This document shows, piece after piece, positions 9,743-19,568 of a DNA stretch of 64,000 nt. The stretch covers positions 1,605,941 through 1,669,940 of the forward strand of contig NC_009976.1 in the NCBI RefSeq assembly GCF_000018585.1, written 5' to 3'. Position 1 is the first letter of the stretch. Every line of letters starts with the position of its first letter. The DNA comes from Prochlorococcus marinus str. MIT 9211 (GTDB taxonomy: Bacteria; Cyanobacteriota; Cyanobacteriia; PCC-6307; Cyanobiaceae). The translations under genes were made by a program, and so were the position numbers. The notes beneath the pieces are model-generated. The model searched no databases and was not told where the DNA came from. It saw only the letters and a list, made by a program, of their open reading frames with translations.

Positions 9743-11290
9743 CTAACGTAAAGATTCATATGTTGTTCCAGGGTAATAATGCTTAAGGATATTTTGGGTT
9801 GACCATCCTCGAAGGGCCAAATCAGTTGCACCTGCTTGAGACAAACCTGCGCCATGGCCAAAGCCTCCACCAATAAATTCCCAGCCACCTTCTTTCAGTT
9901 TTCTAAGCCAAAAAAGTGTACTTGGTAAACTTCTCAACCGTCTTCTAATAGCATCTCTGCGAAGAATTATCGGAGATTCATTTCTTCGCCCAGATATTTC
10001 CAAGGCAATAACTCTGCCACTAGGCCCTCTTTCAAGAATCTGTAGTTTTTGAGGCCTTCCAAATTTTTTCCTCAAAGGAAGTAACGCTTCTTGCAACTCT
10101 GAAGCTGAAATTTTCCTACGCCATCTAAATAAATAATGGTTGTTGCCATAAGCTCCATCTCTTTTAGCCAACAAAGTTTGAATCATAGATTTCTGATTGA
10201 GTGGTAAAGCAAATTGCTTAGACCATCTCTTAGAACCATCAAATTGTGTTTGCAAATAAGGAACAGAATCTATAGACCAGGCTTCATTCGCGGAAGCCAT
10301 TACACCACCATTAGTTGCATGATAAACAGCATTAATTGGTGTTCCTTCCCAAGTTAAAACTTTGCCGGATGTTTTTTTAATTGCCTCTTGAACTTCTATT
10401 TCAGCTTTCTGAGGGTCTTTATAAACTTGACACTGTGTATTACTGCACAAATGATATCCATCTATTTCAAAACGCTTTGAATTGGCTAATGCCCATGTTC
10501 GAGCCAATACAGCCTGTGCACTTAAAGCTGATAAGGGAGAAGAAGAACCAATCTCATGAGGCACTACTCCCAGTAAATATTTTTCAAGATCAACACGTTC
10601 AACCAAAGTCCAACTTTGATATGCATCCTTCTGCAAAATAAATGAGCCCGAATATAAACCACCCTTCCATCTCAAACCCTCAGCCGCATCTATAGTTGAA
10701 TTTCCATTTAAAAAGAATTTCGCATTTCTGACTTTCAAAAAAGGTTTAATTTCATGCGAGATCTTTTCCTCAAAACTCCTTGCTTGAAAAGACTTAGGAA
10801 GGTTTATATCTGCTGCTATCCAAATTTCCCAATCCAAAGGGTGCGCAATAATATTTTCTACTCCTTGATCATCTAATAGAGCCGAAACACTTTGAGCTGA
10901 CTCAAAACTCGCAAAAGGACCCAACACTTGTCGAGAAAAAGTTTTTAAAGTTTTGAGAGGAACCTTTTCCCAACCAATAGTTATATCAACTGATTTATGA
11001 ACTAATCCTGATTGATCTTTCAAAATTAATGGCTTCTTTCCACCACTTATTAAATTCAAGTCAGGTGAAGGAATATCTTGCAATAAGCTCCTACCCAGAT
11101 AAGGCTCTAAACCCACTAAGAGGTCACCGTTCGCAGAGATAATTGATCTAGGAGCTTCAATCTGTTCGTGAGTAGAATGGACAATATTTGGTTCCAGCAA
11201 GTTATTTGCTTTAGAGCGATCAAAAATACCTTGGGCTAACAAGAAGCATCCAAATACCAGTGATATTCGTGGAATTAATGTCCTAATCAA
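9743..11290 (-). CDS. SpoIID/LytB domain protein, probably exported
   Basis: A 515-residue protein whose hydrophobic N terminus (LVFGCFLLAQGIF, about 11-23) looks like a signal peptide or anchor. The C-terminal half carries the SpoIID/LytB domain: PHEIGSSSPLSALSAQAV, then YHATNGGVMASA, and near the end GFGHGAGLSQAGA. Family members with activity are lytic transglycosylases acting on peptidoglycan glycan strands; whether cyanobacterial versions do so is not established. The frame opens with a TTG (11288-11290) and no nearby in-frame ATG is seen, so the start is uncertain. It is divergent from rpmI and 28 bases upstream of the glycosyltransferase frame. Confidence 0.85.
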   Translation of the reverse strand: MIRTLIPRISLVFGCFLLAQGIFDRSKANNLLEPNIVHSTHEQIEAPRSIISANGDLLVGLEPYLGRSLLQDIPSPDLNLISGGKKPLILKDQSGLVHKSVDITIGWEKVPLKTLKTFSRQVLGPFASFESAQSVSALLDDQGVENIIAHPLDWEIWIAADINLPKSFQARSFEEKISHEIKPFLKVRNAKFFLNGNSTIDAAEGLRWKGGLYSGSFILQKDAYQSWTLVERVDLEKYLLGVVPHEIGSSSPLSALSAQAVLARTWALANSKRFEIDGYHLCSNTQCQVYKDPQKAEIEVQEAIKKTSGKVLTWEGTPINAVYHATNGGVMASANEAWSIDSVPYLQTQFDGSKRWSKQFALPLNQKSMIQTLLAKRDGAYGNNHYLFRWRRKISASELQEALLPLRKKFGRPQKLQILERGPSGRVIALEISGRRNESPIILRRDAIRRRLRSLPSTLFWLRKLKEGGWEFIGGGFGHGAGLSQAGATDLALRGWSTQNILKHYYPGTTYESLR

Positions 11291-11391
11291 GGGTAGCTAA
11301 AAAGTAATTACCAAAATAAATAAAACCTAATTGGCATTTAGGCAGTCTAAGGAAGTAGTCTATTAGATTGTATTTGTATGATTGGCAAGAC

Positions 11392-11589
11392 ATGCCTAAA
11401 CTAAAAACTCGTAAAGCAGCCGCTAAGCGGTTCAAAGTTACGGGTACTGGCAAATTTATGCGGCGAAGAGCCTTCCGTAATCATCTGCTCGATCATAAGA
11501 GCACCAAGTTAAAGCGCCATCTTGCTACTAAAGCAGTCGTAGATGAGCGCGATGCGGATAATGTAAGTCTCATGCTTCCATATAGCTAA
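11392..11589 (+). CDS. rpmI: 50S ribosomal protein L35
   Basis: Small basic ribosomal protein of 65 residues from the ATG at 11392 ([18 protein letters not shown]), the usual L35 N terminus and length. An in-frame TTG 24 bases earlier would add eight residues with no family support. rplT follows after 55 bases. In many bacteria infC precedes this pair; here a divergent SpoIID-domain gene sits upstream instead, so the pair must have its own promoter in 11291-11391. Confidence 0.96.
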
Positions 11590-11644
11590 TAACGCAAAAT
11601 ATTCATTCTTGCTAAACCAATCTCATCACTGATTATTTTCACTC

Positions 11645-11992
11645 ATGTCACGCGTAAAAAGAGGAAATGTTGCTAGGAAAAGAAGAAACAAAATTCTTCG
11701 CATAGCCAAAGGCTATCGAGGTGGCAATGGAAAACTGTTTAGAACGGCCAACCAACGTGTCATGAAAGCACTTTGCAATGCATATAGAGATCGAAAACGT
11801 AGAAAACGTGATTTTCGACGCTTATGGATTGCTCGCATTAATGCAGCGGCAAGACTTAATGGGATGAGCTATAGCAAGTTAATGGGGAACTTAAAAAAAG
11901 CAGACGTGAGAATCAATAGAAAAATGTTGGCTCAGCTTGCAGTAATAGACCCAAAAAGTTTCAAGAATGTTGTTACACACAGTCAAAAATAA
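11645..11992 (+). CDS. rplT: 50S ribosomal protein L20
   Basis: 23S rRNA-binding assembly protein of 115 residues, of standard length. It starts [16 protein letters not shown] with the strongly basic N-terminal extension that threads into the ribosome, followed by the helical globular domain (for example [13 protein letters not shown]). It pairs with rpmI. In other bacteria L20 represses its own operon by binding the leader RNA; I do not see a clear L20 leader structure in the short upstream region here. A hairpin follows the stop codon. Confidence 0.97.
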
Positions 11993-11993
11993 T

Positions 11994-12031
11994 GCTTAGA
12001 TAACTTTTTTAAGAAAGTTATTACTATAAGC
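11994..12031 (+). terminator. Hairpin after rplT, possible terminator
   Basis: A perfect 8-base stem, ATAACTTT with AAAGTTAT, and a 6-base loop occupies 12000-12021. An outer GCTTA/TAAGC pairing (11994-11998 with 12027-12031) extends it across an internal loop. There is no following T tract, so it is a weak intrinsic terminator or an mRNA-stabilising hairpin. Confidence 0.4.
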
Positions 12032-12063
12032 AAAAATAATGAATTAATTCAAAACCTATTATT

Positions 12064-12114
12064 ATGAAAGTAATTTCATATATTGGTAAAATGAAAGAAC
12101 TCATTAAGAAATGA
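12064..12114 (+). other. Sixteen-codon micro-ORF overlapping the TPR gene start
   Basis: The open frame from ATG 12064 encodes [16 protein letters not shown] and ends with TGA at 12112-12114, which overlaps the TPR gene ATG (12111-12113) as ATGA. An internal ATG at 12091 gives a seven-codon version. No Shine-Dalgarno is visible. It may be a coupling leader peptide or chance. Confidence 0.25.
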
Positions 12115-12668
12115 ACCTCTCACTCCCCCAAACATATCTGATAGGTCTAAGTGTCTTATTAGCAATAATCGCAGTTTTAGTTGGTAGACAAGTTCTAAAA
12201 GTTAGGAAAGATGAAATAGAGTTAATCAAATTAGAGCAAAGTGGTAACAGTGAATCTAATGATTCAGCAAAGTTGTATGAGTTAGCTTCTGTTCAATTAA
12301 AAAAGAGATTATATCCTCAAGCAATCGCAACACTAAAAAAATCCATTAAAGCACTAAAGGACGAACCAAATGATGCAAAGGCAATTATTGAAAATGCATT
12401 AGGGTTTGCACTTGCGGCACAAGATAAATTTAAAGAAGCCATAACACATTATCAAAAAGCAATTAAAGAAAAGCCTGATTATCCTGTTGCAATAAACAAT
12501 TTGGCTTTTGCAAAGCTAAAGTTATTGGAAGAAAATGAAGCTTTTGAACTATATCAATCAGTTTTAACTATGGATCCAAAGAACAAAACTGCAAAAAAAC
12601 AAATTTCTAAAATGCAAAAGAGAAAAGAGTTTTCTACAGATAATATAGTTTACAAAAAAGGTTTTTAA
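12111..12668 (+). CDS. Membrane-anchored tetratricopeptide repeat protein
   Basis: A 185-residue protein with one N-terminal transmembrane helix (about 8-27, [17 protein letters not shown]) followed by a charged linker. At least two to three TPR units follow at about 60-165, including [20 protein letters not shown] and [18 protein letters not shown]. TPRs mediate protein-protein contacts; in cyanobacteria many such small anchored proteins help assemble photosystems, but nothing here identifies a partner. The C-terminal 15 residues are basic. It lies between rplT and thiG, 14 bases before the latter, so it may be cotranscribed with thiG. Confidence 0.85.
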   Translation: MNLSLPQTYLIGLSVLLAIIAVLVGRQVLKVRKDEIELIKLEQSGNSESNDSAKLYELASVQLKKRLYPQAIATLKKSIKALKDEPNDAKAIIENALGFALAAQDKFKEAITHYQKAIKEKPDYPVAINNLAFAKLKLLEENEAFELYQSVLTMDPKNKTAKKQISKMQKRKEFSTDNIVYKKGF

Positions 12669-12682
12669 TTTTTTTACTCTCA

Positions 12683-13510
12683 ATGATAATGAAACTGGGT
12701 CAAGATTTGCTAAAAATAGGCACTAAGAATTTCAAAAGTAGACTACTTACAGGAACAGGAAAATATAAAAATTTCGAAGAGATGAACGAGAGCCTTAAGA
12801 GTTCGCAGTGCGAGATTGTAACTGTAGCTGTTAGAAGAGTTCAAAGTTTAGAAGCTGGCCATATTGGTCTAATGCAATCTATTAATTGGAAAAAATTCTG
12901 GATGTTACCTAATACTGCTGGGTGCTCAAATGCAGAAGAAGCAATCAGAGTTGCAAGGCTAGGGCGCGAGTTAGCAAAACTATCTGGTCAAGAAGAGAAT
13001 AATTTCATCAAATTAGAAGTTATCCCTGATAAAAAATATCTTCTACCAGATCCTTTAGGAACTCTTGAAGCTGCAGAACAACTAATTAAAGAAAAATTTG
13101 AAGTGCTTCCTTATATCAATGCGGACCCGCTTTTAGCCAAAAGACTTGAAGAACTTGGATGTGCAACAGTAATGCCCCTTGGCTCAGCAATTGGATCTGC
13201 TCAAGGCCTTCTCAACCAAAGCAACATTCAAATAATTATTGAAAATTGCAACGTACCAGTAATAGTAGATGCAGGTATTGGAGTTCCAAGTCACGCAGCA
13301 AAAGCTATGGAAATAGGAGCAGATGCAGTTCTAATCAATAGTGCAATTGCTTTAGCAAAAGAACCGCCCATGATGGCTAATGCAATGAACAAAGCAGTTC
13401 AAGCAGGAAGAGAGGCTTTTATGGCAGGAAAACTTGAAGAAAGATCGGTTGCAAATCCAAGTTCACCAAGCAGTGGATTAATTTCGACACCAAATATTGC
13501 AATTCAGTAA
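12683..13510 (+). CDS. thiG: Thiazole synthase
   Basis: Forms the thiazole phosphate ring of thiamine from deoxyxylulose 5-phosphate, a glycine-derived imine and sulfur carried by ThiS. The 275-residue protein shows [12 protein letters not shown] near residues 19-30, [10 protein letters not shown] with an altered Schiff-base neighbourhood, PNTAGC, KLEVIPD and the phosphate-binding [21 protein letters not shown]. The TIM-barrel length is normal with a slightly long C-terminal tail. ATG 12683 is followed by a second in-frame ATG two codons later. A small photosystem-II-like peptide gene follows after 67 bases. Confidence 0.95.
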   Translation: MIMKLGQDLLKIGTKNFKSRLLTGTGKYKNFEEMNESLKSSQCEIVTVAVRRVQSLEAGHIGLMQSINWKKFWMLPNTAGCSNAEEAIRVARLGRELAKLSGQEENNFIKLEVIPDKKYLLPDPLGTLEAAEQLIKEKFEVLPYINADPLLAKRLEELGCATVMPLGSAIGSAQGLLNQSNIQIIIENCNVPVIVDAGIGVPSHAAKAMEIGADAVLINSAIALAKEPPMMANAMNKAVQAGREAFMAGKLEERSVANPSSPSSGLISTPNIAIQ

Positions 13511-13577
13511 AGGTACGTAACAGAATCCGACACTGCCCCTCTGAAGTCCATAAGGTCCGCCGAGAGGTATATAGAAA

Positions 13578-13745
13578 ATGACAGTTACTGAAGAAAGTGG
13601 AGGGCGTCTTAATGCATTTGCTAAAGAACCCGAAATTGAAGTAATTACACCAAACAGCATGCTGCAGAGTCAATCTCAGCGAATAATCCTGATTGGTGCA
13701 ATACTTTTCATTGGTATTATTGGATTTTATTGGATCCTTAAATGA
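13578..13745 (+). CDS. psb34: Psb34-like small membrane protein (ssl1498 family)
   Basis: A 55-codon gene with ATG at 13578 and TGA at 13743-13745. The N-terminal arm reads EESGGRLNAFAKEPEIE, close to the GGRLNNFAxEP pattern I recall for Psb34, a one-helix protein related to high-light-inducible proteins that associates with photosystem II assembly intermediates. A single hydrophobic helix follows at about 36-54 (IILIGAILFIGIIGFYWIL). Length and topology fit that family. It lies 60 bases upstream of sqdB on the same strand. The assignment is from remembered motifs, not a search. Confidence 0.7.
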   Translation: MTVTEESGGRLNAFAKEPEIEVITPNSMLQSQSQRIILIGAILFIGIIGFYWILK

Positions 13746-13805
13746 AACCCTTGTAGTAGCTTTCTATGATGGGTTCTTTTTTGATCTTTCCTGCGGGAGT
13801 TTTGG

Positions 13806-14999
13806 GTGAAAGTATTTGTTCTCGGCGGTGACGGCTTTTGTGGTTGGCCTTGTTCAGTGAACCTGGCCGAACATGGACATGATGTTCTCATCATGGACAA
13901 TCTCAGTCGGCGCAAAATCGATATTGACCTTGAAGTCGAGTCTTTAACGCCTATCGCATCTATTGGTGAGCGACTAAAAGCCTGGGAGGAATTAGGTAGC
14001 AAACCAATTAGATTCATTAATCTTGATGTATCCAAGGAATATCAACGATTATTAGATCTGCTAATTGAAGAAAGGCCAGATGCAATTGTGCATTTTGCAG
14101 AACAAAGAGCAGCCCCTTACTCAATGAAAAGCAGTTCAACCAAAAGATATACCGTTGATAACAATGTGAATGGAACTCATAATCTCTTAGCAGCAATAGT
14201 TGAATCAGGTTTAGACCCTCATGTAGTGCATCTGGGGACTATGGGAGTTTATGGATATGGTTCACATCGGGGTGCAACGATTCCAGAAGGGTATTTAAAG
14301 GTTGAAGTTCCACAACCAGATGGCACTAGATTTGAAGAAGAGATATTGCACCCTGCAAGTCCTGGAAGCGTTTATCACATGACTAAAACGCTTGATCAAT
14401 TACTTTTTCTCTATTACAACAAAAACGATCTAATCAGAATCACAGACCTGCACCAGGGAATTGTTTGGGGGACAAATACAGAATCAACCTTGAAAGACCC
14501 ACGCTTAACAAATAGATTTGACTATGACGGAGATTATGGAACCGTCTTAAATAGATTTCTTATGCAAGCTGCAATAAATTATCCATTAACTGTTCATGGC
14601 ACAGGAGGACAAACTCGAGCATTTATTCATATACAAGATTCTGTGAAATGTGTGCAACTTGCCTTAGAAAATCCTCCTGAGAAAGGGGAGAGAGTGAAAA
14701 TTTTTAATCAAATGACAGAAAGTCATCAAATTGGTGAACTTGCCAAAAAAGTTGCTGCATTGACTGGTGCAGAAATTAATTACTTACCAAACCCTCGCAA
14801 TGAAGCAGTAGAGAATGATCTGATTGTCGATAATCGTTGTTTCATTGAATTAGGTCTAAACCCTACAACGCTTGATGATGGATTATTAACCGAAGTTGTT
14901 GATGTTGCTCGGCGTTGGTCAGATAGATGTGACAAAAAACGTATTCCCTGCATATCAGCTTGGACCTCAACTCAGGCCAAAGCAATTAAAAGCACCTAG
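13806..14999 (+). CDS. sqdB: UDP-sulfoquinovose synthase
   Basis: Makes UDP-sulfoquinovose from UDP-glucose and sulfite, the head-group donor for the thylakoid sulfolipid SQDG. The 397-residue short-chain dehydrogenase fold has the N-terminal NAD-binding loop VFVLGGDGFCGWPCS (3-17), the family-specific DNLSRRKID, HFAEQRAAPYSM around 98-109 and the catalytic YHMTK motif near 192-196. The GTG start at 13806 places the beta-strand and glycine loop exactly where the family has them. sqdX follows after 38 bases, so the two consecutive steps of sulfolipid synthesis form a pair. Confidence 0.97.
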   Translation: MKVFVLGGDGFCGWPCSVNLAEHGHDVLIMDNLSRRKIDIDLEVESLTPIASIGERLKAWEELGSKPIRFINLDVSKEYQRLLDLLIEERPDAIVHFAEQRAAPYSMKSSSTKRYTVDNNVNGTHNLLAAIVESGLDPHVVHLGTMGVYGYGSHRGATIPEGYLKVEVPQPDGTRFEEEILHPASPGSVYHMTKTLDQLLFLYYNKNDLIRITDLHQGIVWGTNTESTLKDPRLTNRFDYDGDYGTVLNRFLMQAAINYPLTVHGTGGQTRAFIHIQDSVKCVQLALENPPEKGERVKIFNQMTESHQIGELAKKVAALTGAEINYLPNPRNEAVENDLIVDNRCFIELGLNPTTLDDGLLTEVVDVARRWSDRCDKKRIPCISAWTSTQAKAIKST

Positions 15000-15037
15000 T
15001 TAAAGTTGCTTAAACAAACTGCTCATTCTTTATTCCA

Positions 15038-16186
15038 GTGAAGATTGCTTTTTTTACTGAAACTTTTCTTCCTAAGGTTGATGGAATAGTGACTCGGCTA
15101 ACGAAAACACTTGAACATCTTTCCAAAGCAGGGGATGAAGTAATAGTTTTTTGCCCTGAAGGATGTCCTGATGAATACATGGGAGCCAAAATGATTGGTG
15201 TCCCTGCAATGCCCTTACCTCTTTACCCAGAACTAAAACTTGGTCTTCCTGGCCCTGCAGTATCTGAAGCTCTTGAAAACTTAAAGCCTGATTTAATACA
15301 TGTAGTTAATCCAGCCGTTCTGGGGTTAGGAGGTATTTGGCTTGCAAAGAGTAATAACATCCCGCTCGTAGCGAGTTATCACACACATCTTCCTAAATAC
15401 CTTGAACACTATGGAATGGGGATGCTTGAGCCACTTCTTTGGGAATTACTAAAAGCCGCACATAATCAGGCAATTTTAAATCTTTGTACCTCAACAGCAA
15501 TGGTGAAGGAGCTGAGTGATAAAGGAATTCAAAATACAGCCTTATGGCAAAGAGGAGTCGACACAGAAACCTTCAACCCAGAATTAAGAAGTGATGAAAT
15601 GCGCCAAAAATTACTCGGAAAACATAGTGATACTGGTGAATTACTAATCTATGTCGGAAGATTGTCAGCAGAGAAGCAAATCGAACGCATAAAACCTGTT
15701 TTAGAAGCTTTGCCCAATACCCGTTTGGCATTGGTTGGAGATGGCCCCTACAGACAACAATTAGAGAAAATATTTGAAAACACTGCTACAACATTCGTTG
15801 GTTACCTTTCGGGAAAAGAGTTAGCTGGAGCCTATGCATCAGGAGATGCATTTTTATTTCCTTCCAGTACAGAAACCCTAGGCTTAGTACTCCTTGAAGC
15901 AATGGCTGCAGGATGCCCTGTAGTCGGAGCGAACAAAGGGGGTATTCCAGATATTATTAATGATGGTCAAAATGGCTGTTTATATGATCCTGATGGGGCG
16001 AATGGAGGGGCCACAAGCCTTATAAACGCAACTAAGAAATTACTAGGTAATGAAATTGAAAGACAATCAATGAGAAATGCAGCGAGAATAGAAGCAGAAA
16101 AATGGGGTTGGTCTAGCGCAACTACTCAACTAAGAGATTTTTATCGAGCAATTCTTGAAAAACAATCCAACAAAATAGCCGCTTAA
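15038..16186 (+). CDS. sqdX: Sulfolipid (SQDG) synthase, glycosyltransferase family 4
   Basis: Transfers sulfoquinovose from the SqdB product to diacylglycerol at the membrane. The 382-residue GT-B protein begins with a GTG (15038) and FFTETFLPKVDGIVTRL, followed by SYHTHLPKYLEHYGMG near 115-130. The C-terminal nucleotide-sugar domain carries YVGRLSAEKQIE, LVGDGPYR and the EX7E region FPSSTETLGLVLLEAMAAG. All match the SqdX/SQD2 pattern. It is the second gene of the sqdB-sqdX pair and faces a convergent small gene 5 bases beyond its stop. Confidence 0.96.
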   Translation: MKIAFFTETFLPKVDGIVTRLTKTLEHLSKAGDEVIVFCPEGCPDEYMGAKMIGVPAMPLPLYPELKLGLPGPAVSEALENLKPDLIHVVNPAVLGLGGIWLAKSNNIPLVASYHTHLPKYLEHYGMGMLEPLLWELLKAAHNQAILNLCTSTAMVKELSDKGIQNTALWQRGVDTETFNPELRSDEMRQKLLGKHSDTGELLIYVGRLSAEKQIERIKPVLEALPNTRLALVGDGPYRQQLEKIFENTATTFVGYLSGKELAGAYASGDAFLFPSSTETLGLVLLEAMAAGCPVVGANKGGIPDIINDGQNGCLYDPDGANGGATSLINATKKLLGNEIERQSMRNAARIEAEKWGWSSATTQLRDFYRAILEKQSNKIAA

Positions 16187-16190
16187 AGCT

Positions 16191-16481
16191 TTAAGCCGCA
16201 TGAGGAGGTGGTGTAGGAGACCCAATAGGCTGGAAAGGGAGAACAAGTGTTGCCAGGCGTTCGGGCCTTGAGGGCCTTTTTTTTCTAGGCTCTCTAACTC
16301 CAAAAGGAACTCTAACTACATTTGTACCATCAACCTCCAACAATTTTCCTTTACCTAAAGTTGTTTCCAAAATCCCTGGAGAAAATGGCAAATTAAGGTC
16401 ATCTGCTCTAAGAGCTTTGACCGATTGATCTCGAGAAATTTGTTTCATCATGCCATCCCCCAACGATGTGAAATAATCCAT
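16191..16481 (-). CDS. Small conserved-looking protein of unknown function
   Basis: A 96-residue protein that I do not recognise. From the ATG at 16479-16481 it reads MDYFTSLGDGMMKQ, then a compact segment (LRADDLNLPFSPGILETTLG, VDGTNVVRVPFGVREP) and a basic, proline-rich end (RKKRPSRPERLA, then PTPPPHAA). A TTG one codon earlier is also possible. It has no membrane segment. It converges with sqdX and is 109 bases downstream of gcvP. The ordered middle and plausible codon use favour a real gene, but its role is unknown. Confidence 0.65.
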   Translation of the reverse strand: MDYFTSLGDGMMKQISRDQSVKALRADDLNLPFSPGILETTLGKGKLLEVDGTNVVRVPFGVREPRKKRPSRPERLATLVLPFQPIGSPTPPPHAA

Positions 16482-16592
16482 CAAAGAAAAGTTGGAACCT
16501 TTTCAATAGATGCAGGAAATTAAAACCAATAAAATTGGCTTTCGCTGAAAATTTAACTATTAAATCAGATCTGAACCAGTAGTAAAAGCAAA

Positions 16593-19517
16593 CTAATTTT
16601 CAGCAAAGTCCTCCATAGAGGGACAAGAACATACCAAATTACGATCACCAAAGGCATTATCAATTCTCGAAACAGCAGGCCAAAACTTGTTTTTGATCTG
16701 GCCTTTCAATGGAAAAGCAGCTTGCTGTCTAGAGTAAGGTCTGTCCCAATCTTCAGAAGTAACTGTCTGCAAAGTATGAGGAGAAAGACGTAAAACATTG
16801 TTATTTAGATCACTATCCCCTGATTCAATAGCCTCGATTTCTTTTCGAATAGATATCATCGCATCACAAAAACGATCCAATTCTGCCAAGCTCTCACTCT
16901 CAGTAGGTTCAACCATTAATGTACCCGCAACAGGCCAACTTACTGTTGGGGCATGAAATCCATAGTCCATTAATCTTTTTGCAATGTCATCTACTTCAAT
17001 ACCCGTTTTAGTTTTAATAGGTCTTAAATCCAATATGCATTCATGTGCAACATTTCCATTAGGGCCTCTAAATAAAATTGGATAATATGGGTCTAATCGA
17101 CTAGCCAAATAATTAGCTGAGAGAATTGCCACAGAGCTTGCTTTTCTCAAACCATTTAGGCCCATCATCCTGATATACATCCAACTGATTGGCAAAATAC
17201 TCGCACTACCAAATGGAGCCGCAGAAACTGCTCCTATGGAATTAACACCACCACACTTTCTAAAAGGATGTCCTGGTAAATAGGGTAATAAATGTTTAGC
17301 GACAGCTATTGGTCCAACACCAGGGCCACCTCCACCATGGGGAATGCAAAAAGTCTTATGAAGATTTAAATGACAAACATCTGCACCATATTCTCCAGGC
17401 TTACAAAGACCAACCTGGGCATTGAGATTAGCTCCATCTAAATAAACCTGCCCACCATGATCATGAACCAACTCACAAATTTCTCGAATTTTGGGCTCAA
17501 AAACTCCATGCGTTGAAGGATAAGTAATCATTAAAGCAGCCAACTCAGAAGAATGAACTTCAACTTTTTGTACAAGATCTCTGAGGTCTATGTTGCCTTG
17601 TTCATCACAGATAATTGATACGACCCTAAATCCTGACATGACTGCACTAGCTGGATTTGTACCATGCGCACTAGTAGGAATTAAACAAACGTTTCTATTT
17701 TGATGCCCTCTAGACTTATGCCATTCACGAATAACTAATAACCCTGCATATTCACCTTGAGAACCAGCATTTGGCTGCAAAGAAGCACCATTAAATCCAG
17801 TTAACTCAGAAAGCCAACTCTCCAATTCTTTAATTAATTGCTCATAACCTTGAGATTGCTCGATAGGTGCCAAAGGATGAATTGAAGAAAATTCTTTCCA
17901 ACTAACTGGTATCAGTTCCGCTGTGGCGTTTAATTTCATGGTGCAACTTCCCAAAGGAATCATTCCATGTACAAGAGAAAAGTCCTTACTTGCTAGTAAC
18001 TGGATATATCTAATCAACTCTGTTTCTGACCTGAAGGAATGAAAGACTTTTTGGTTCAACCAAGGTGTTTGTCTTAATGGAAGTTCACTAAGACAATCTT
18101 CAATGTTTAAATCGCAAGTTGAGGGAGTTTTATAGACTTCTCCTTTGACTTTTGCAAAGATTTCAGAAAGAGAATTAATCTCTTCTTCATTACTCAATTC
18201 ATCTAAGGAGATCGCAAACCCAGTTGCTTTCTCAATCGAAGCTCCTAAAGGTAAAATCCTGAAATTAAATCCTTTTAAAGCAGCCAGCTTATGAATTTCT
18301 GTAGCTTCTTCGCAATTCACTGAAATAGTGTCAAAGCCACTTATAGGCTCAAGAGGATAACCAAGTATTCTTAAAACATCTTCAAGTCGTTTACGGAAAC
18401 AAGCAATTCTTTTTGCTATTGCTTCTAAACCTTCTGGACCATGATAAATTGCATAAAAAGATGCAATGATAGCCAATAAAACCTGAGCAGTACATATATT
18501 GCTAGTCGCTTTATCCCGTCGAATATGCTGCTCCCTAGTTTGCAATGCTAATCGCAATGCAATTTGACCATCCTGATCTACAGACTGACCTACTAAGCGA
18601 CCAGGGACTTGTCTCTTAAAAGTTTCCTTAGTTGCAAAAAATGCGGCATGAGGGCCTCCAAAACCCATAGGAACTCCAAATCTCTGCGAACTTCCAATAG
18701 CAATATCGGCTCCTAACTCTCCAACAGGTTTCAAAAGAACCTGCGCTAAAGGGTCAATAGCTACTGTCGCCAATGCTCCAACTCGATGTGCCTTTTCTAT
18801 AGCTAAAGACGGATCCCATAATCTGCCATCAGATCCAGGCAATTGAATCAGCAAGCCAAAAACTTTTTCATCTATCTCACAATTCCTTGGATCAATTTGT
18901 TCCAAAACAATATTCAAGGGTTCCGCTCTTGTCCTTAAAACTTCAATAGTCTGGGGAAAAACAGCTTGATCTACGAAAAATTTTCTTGCATGAGATGCTT
19001 TATGAACTAACAGAGATAAACTCATTGCTTCTGCTGCCGCTGTTGCCTCATCTAGTAAAGAAGCATTAGAAATAGGCAGACCAGTAAGTTCACTAATTAG
19101 TGTTTGAAAATTAAAAAGGGCCTCTAATCTTCCTTGTGAAATTTCTGCCTGATAAGGGGTATAAGAGGAATACCATGCTGGGTTTTCGAGAATATTACGC
19201 TTAATAGCAGGAGGCATTAATGTCCCAAAATAACCAAGGCCGATCAAAGAGCGATTAACAATATTTTTGCGGGCAATTTCATTTAATTGCTCTAATGCCT
19301 GCAACTCATTAGAACCTTTAGACAACAAATTGCTTGATGAATTTTGATTGAGTATCTGATTAGGAATAACTGAAGCTACAAAATCTTCTAGATCAGTGAA
19401 GCCCAATGCAGCAAGCATTGACTCTTGGGCGCAAGCATCTATCCCAATGTGGCGATCACAGAACTCTTCACAATCACTGAACTGTCGAATCATGTAATTT
19501 TGGCCATTAACCAACAA
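16593..19517 (-). CDS. gcvP: Glycine dehydrogenase (decarboxylating), P protein of the glycine cleavage system
   Basis: PLP enzyme that decarboxylates glycine and transfers the aminomethyl group to lipoyl-GcvH; in cyanobacteria the system handles photorespiratory glycine. At 974 residues it is the fused single-chain form, with an N-terminal PLP-fold domain (for example [11 protein letters not shown] near 96) and the catalytic C-terminal domain with [18 protein letters not shown], the PLP lysine being about residue 721. Also visible are [12 protein letters not shown] and HGTNPASA. gcvH is next upstream on the same strand across a 51-base gap; gcvT is elsewhere (40066). Confidence 0.97.
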   Translation of the reverse strand: MLVNGQNYMIRQFSDCEEFCDRHIGIDACAQESMLAALGFTDLEDFVASVIPNQILNQNSSSNLLSKGSNELQALEQLNEIARKNIVNRSLIGLGYFGTLMPPAIKRNILENPAWYSSYTPYQAEISQGRLEALFNFQTLISELTGLPISNASLLDEATAAAEAMSLSLLVHKASHARKFFVDQAVFPQTIEVLRTRAEPLNIVLEQIDPRNCEIDEKVFGLLIQLPGSDGRLWDPSLAIEKAHRVGALATVAIDPLAQVLLKPVGELGADIAIGSSQRFGVPMGFGGPHAAFFATKETFKRQVPGRLVGQSVDQDGQIALRLALQTREQHIRRDKATSNICTAQVLLAIIASFYAIYHGPEGLEAIAKRIACFRKRLEDVLRILGYPLEPISGFDTISVNCEEATEIHKLAALKGFNFRILPLGASIEKATGFAISLDELSNEEEINSLSEIFAKVKGEVYKTPSTCDLNIEDCLSELPLRQTPWLNQKVFHSFRSETELIRYIQLLASKDFSLVHGMIPLGSCTMKLNATAELIPVSWKEFSSIHPLAPIEQSQGYEQLIKELESWLSELTGFNGASLQPNAGSQGEYAGLLVIREWHKSRGHQNRNVCLIPTSAHGTNPASAVMSGFRVVSIICDEQGNIDLRDLVQKVEVHSSELAALMITYPSTHGVFEPKIREICELVHDHGGQVYLDGANLNAQVGLCKPGEYGADVCHLNLHKTFCIPHGGGGPGVGPIAVAKHLLPYLPGHPFRKCGGVNSIGAVSAAPFGSASILPISWMYIRMMGLNGLRKASSVAILSANYLASRLDPYYPILFRGPNGNVAHECILDLRPIKTKTGIEVDDIAKRLMDYGFHAPTVSWPVAGTLMVEPTESESLAELDRFCDAMISIRKEIEAIESGDSDLNNNVLRLSPHTLQTVTSEDWDRPYSRQQAAFPLKGQIKNKFWPAVSRIDNAFGDRNLVCSCPSMEDFAEN

Positions 19518-19568
19518 AGAATTTGTTTAATAATAAAGATTCAAAAATCTTCTAAATACATCAATTAT

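Noticed and set aside
13419-13673. Minus-strand frames over the thiG end and the psb34-like gene
   Set aside because: The plus strand gives a recognised thiG end and a Psb34-like peptide; the minus frames are Phe/Ser-rich shadows.
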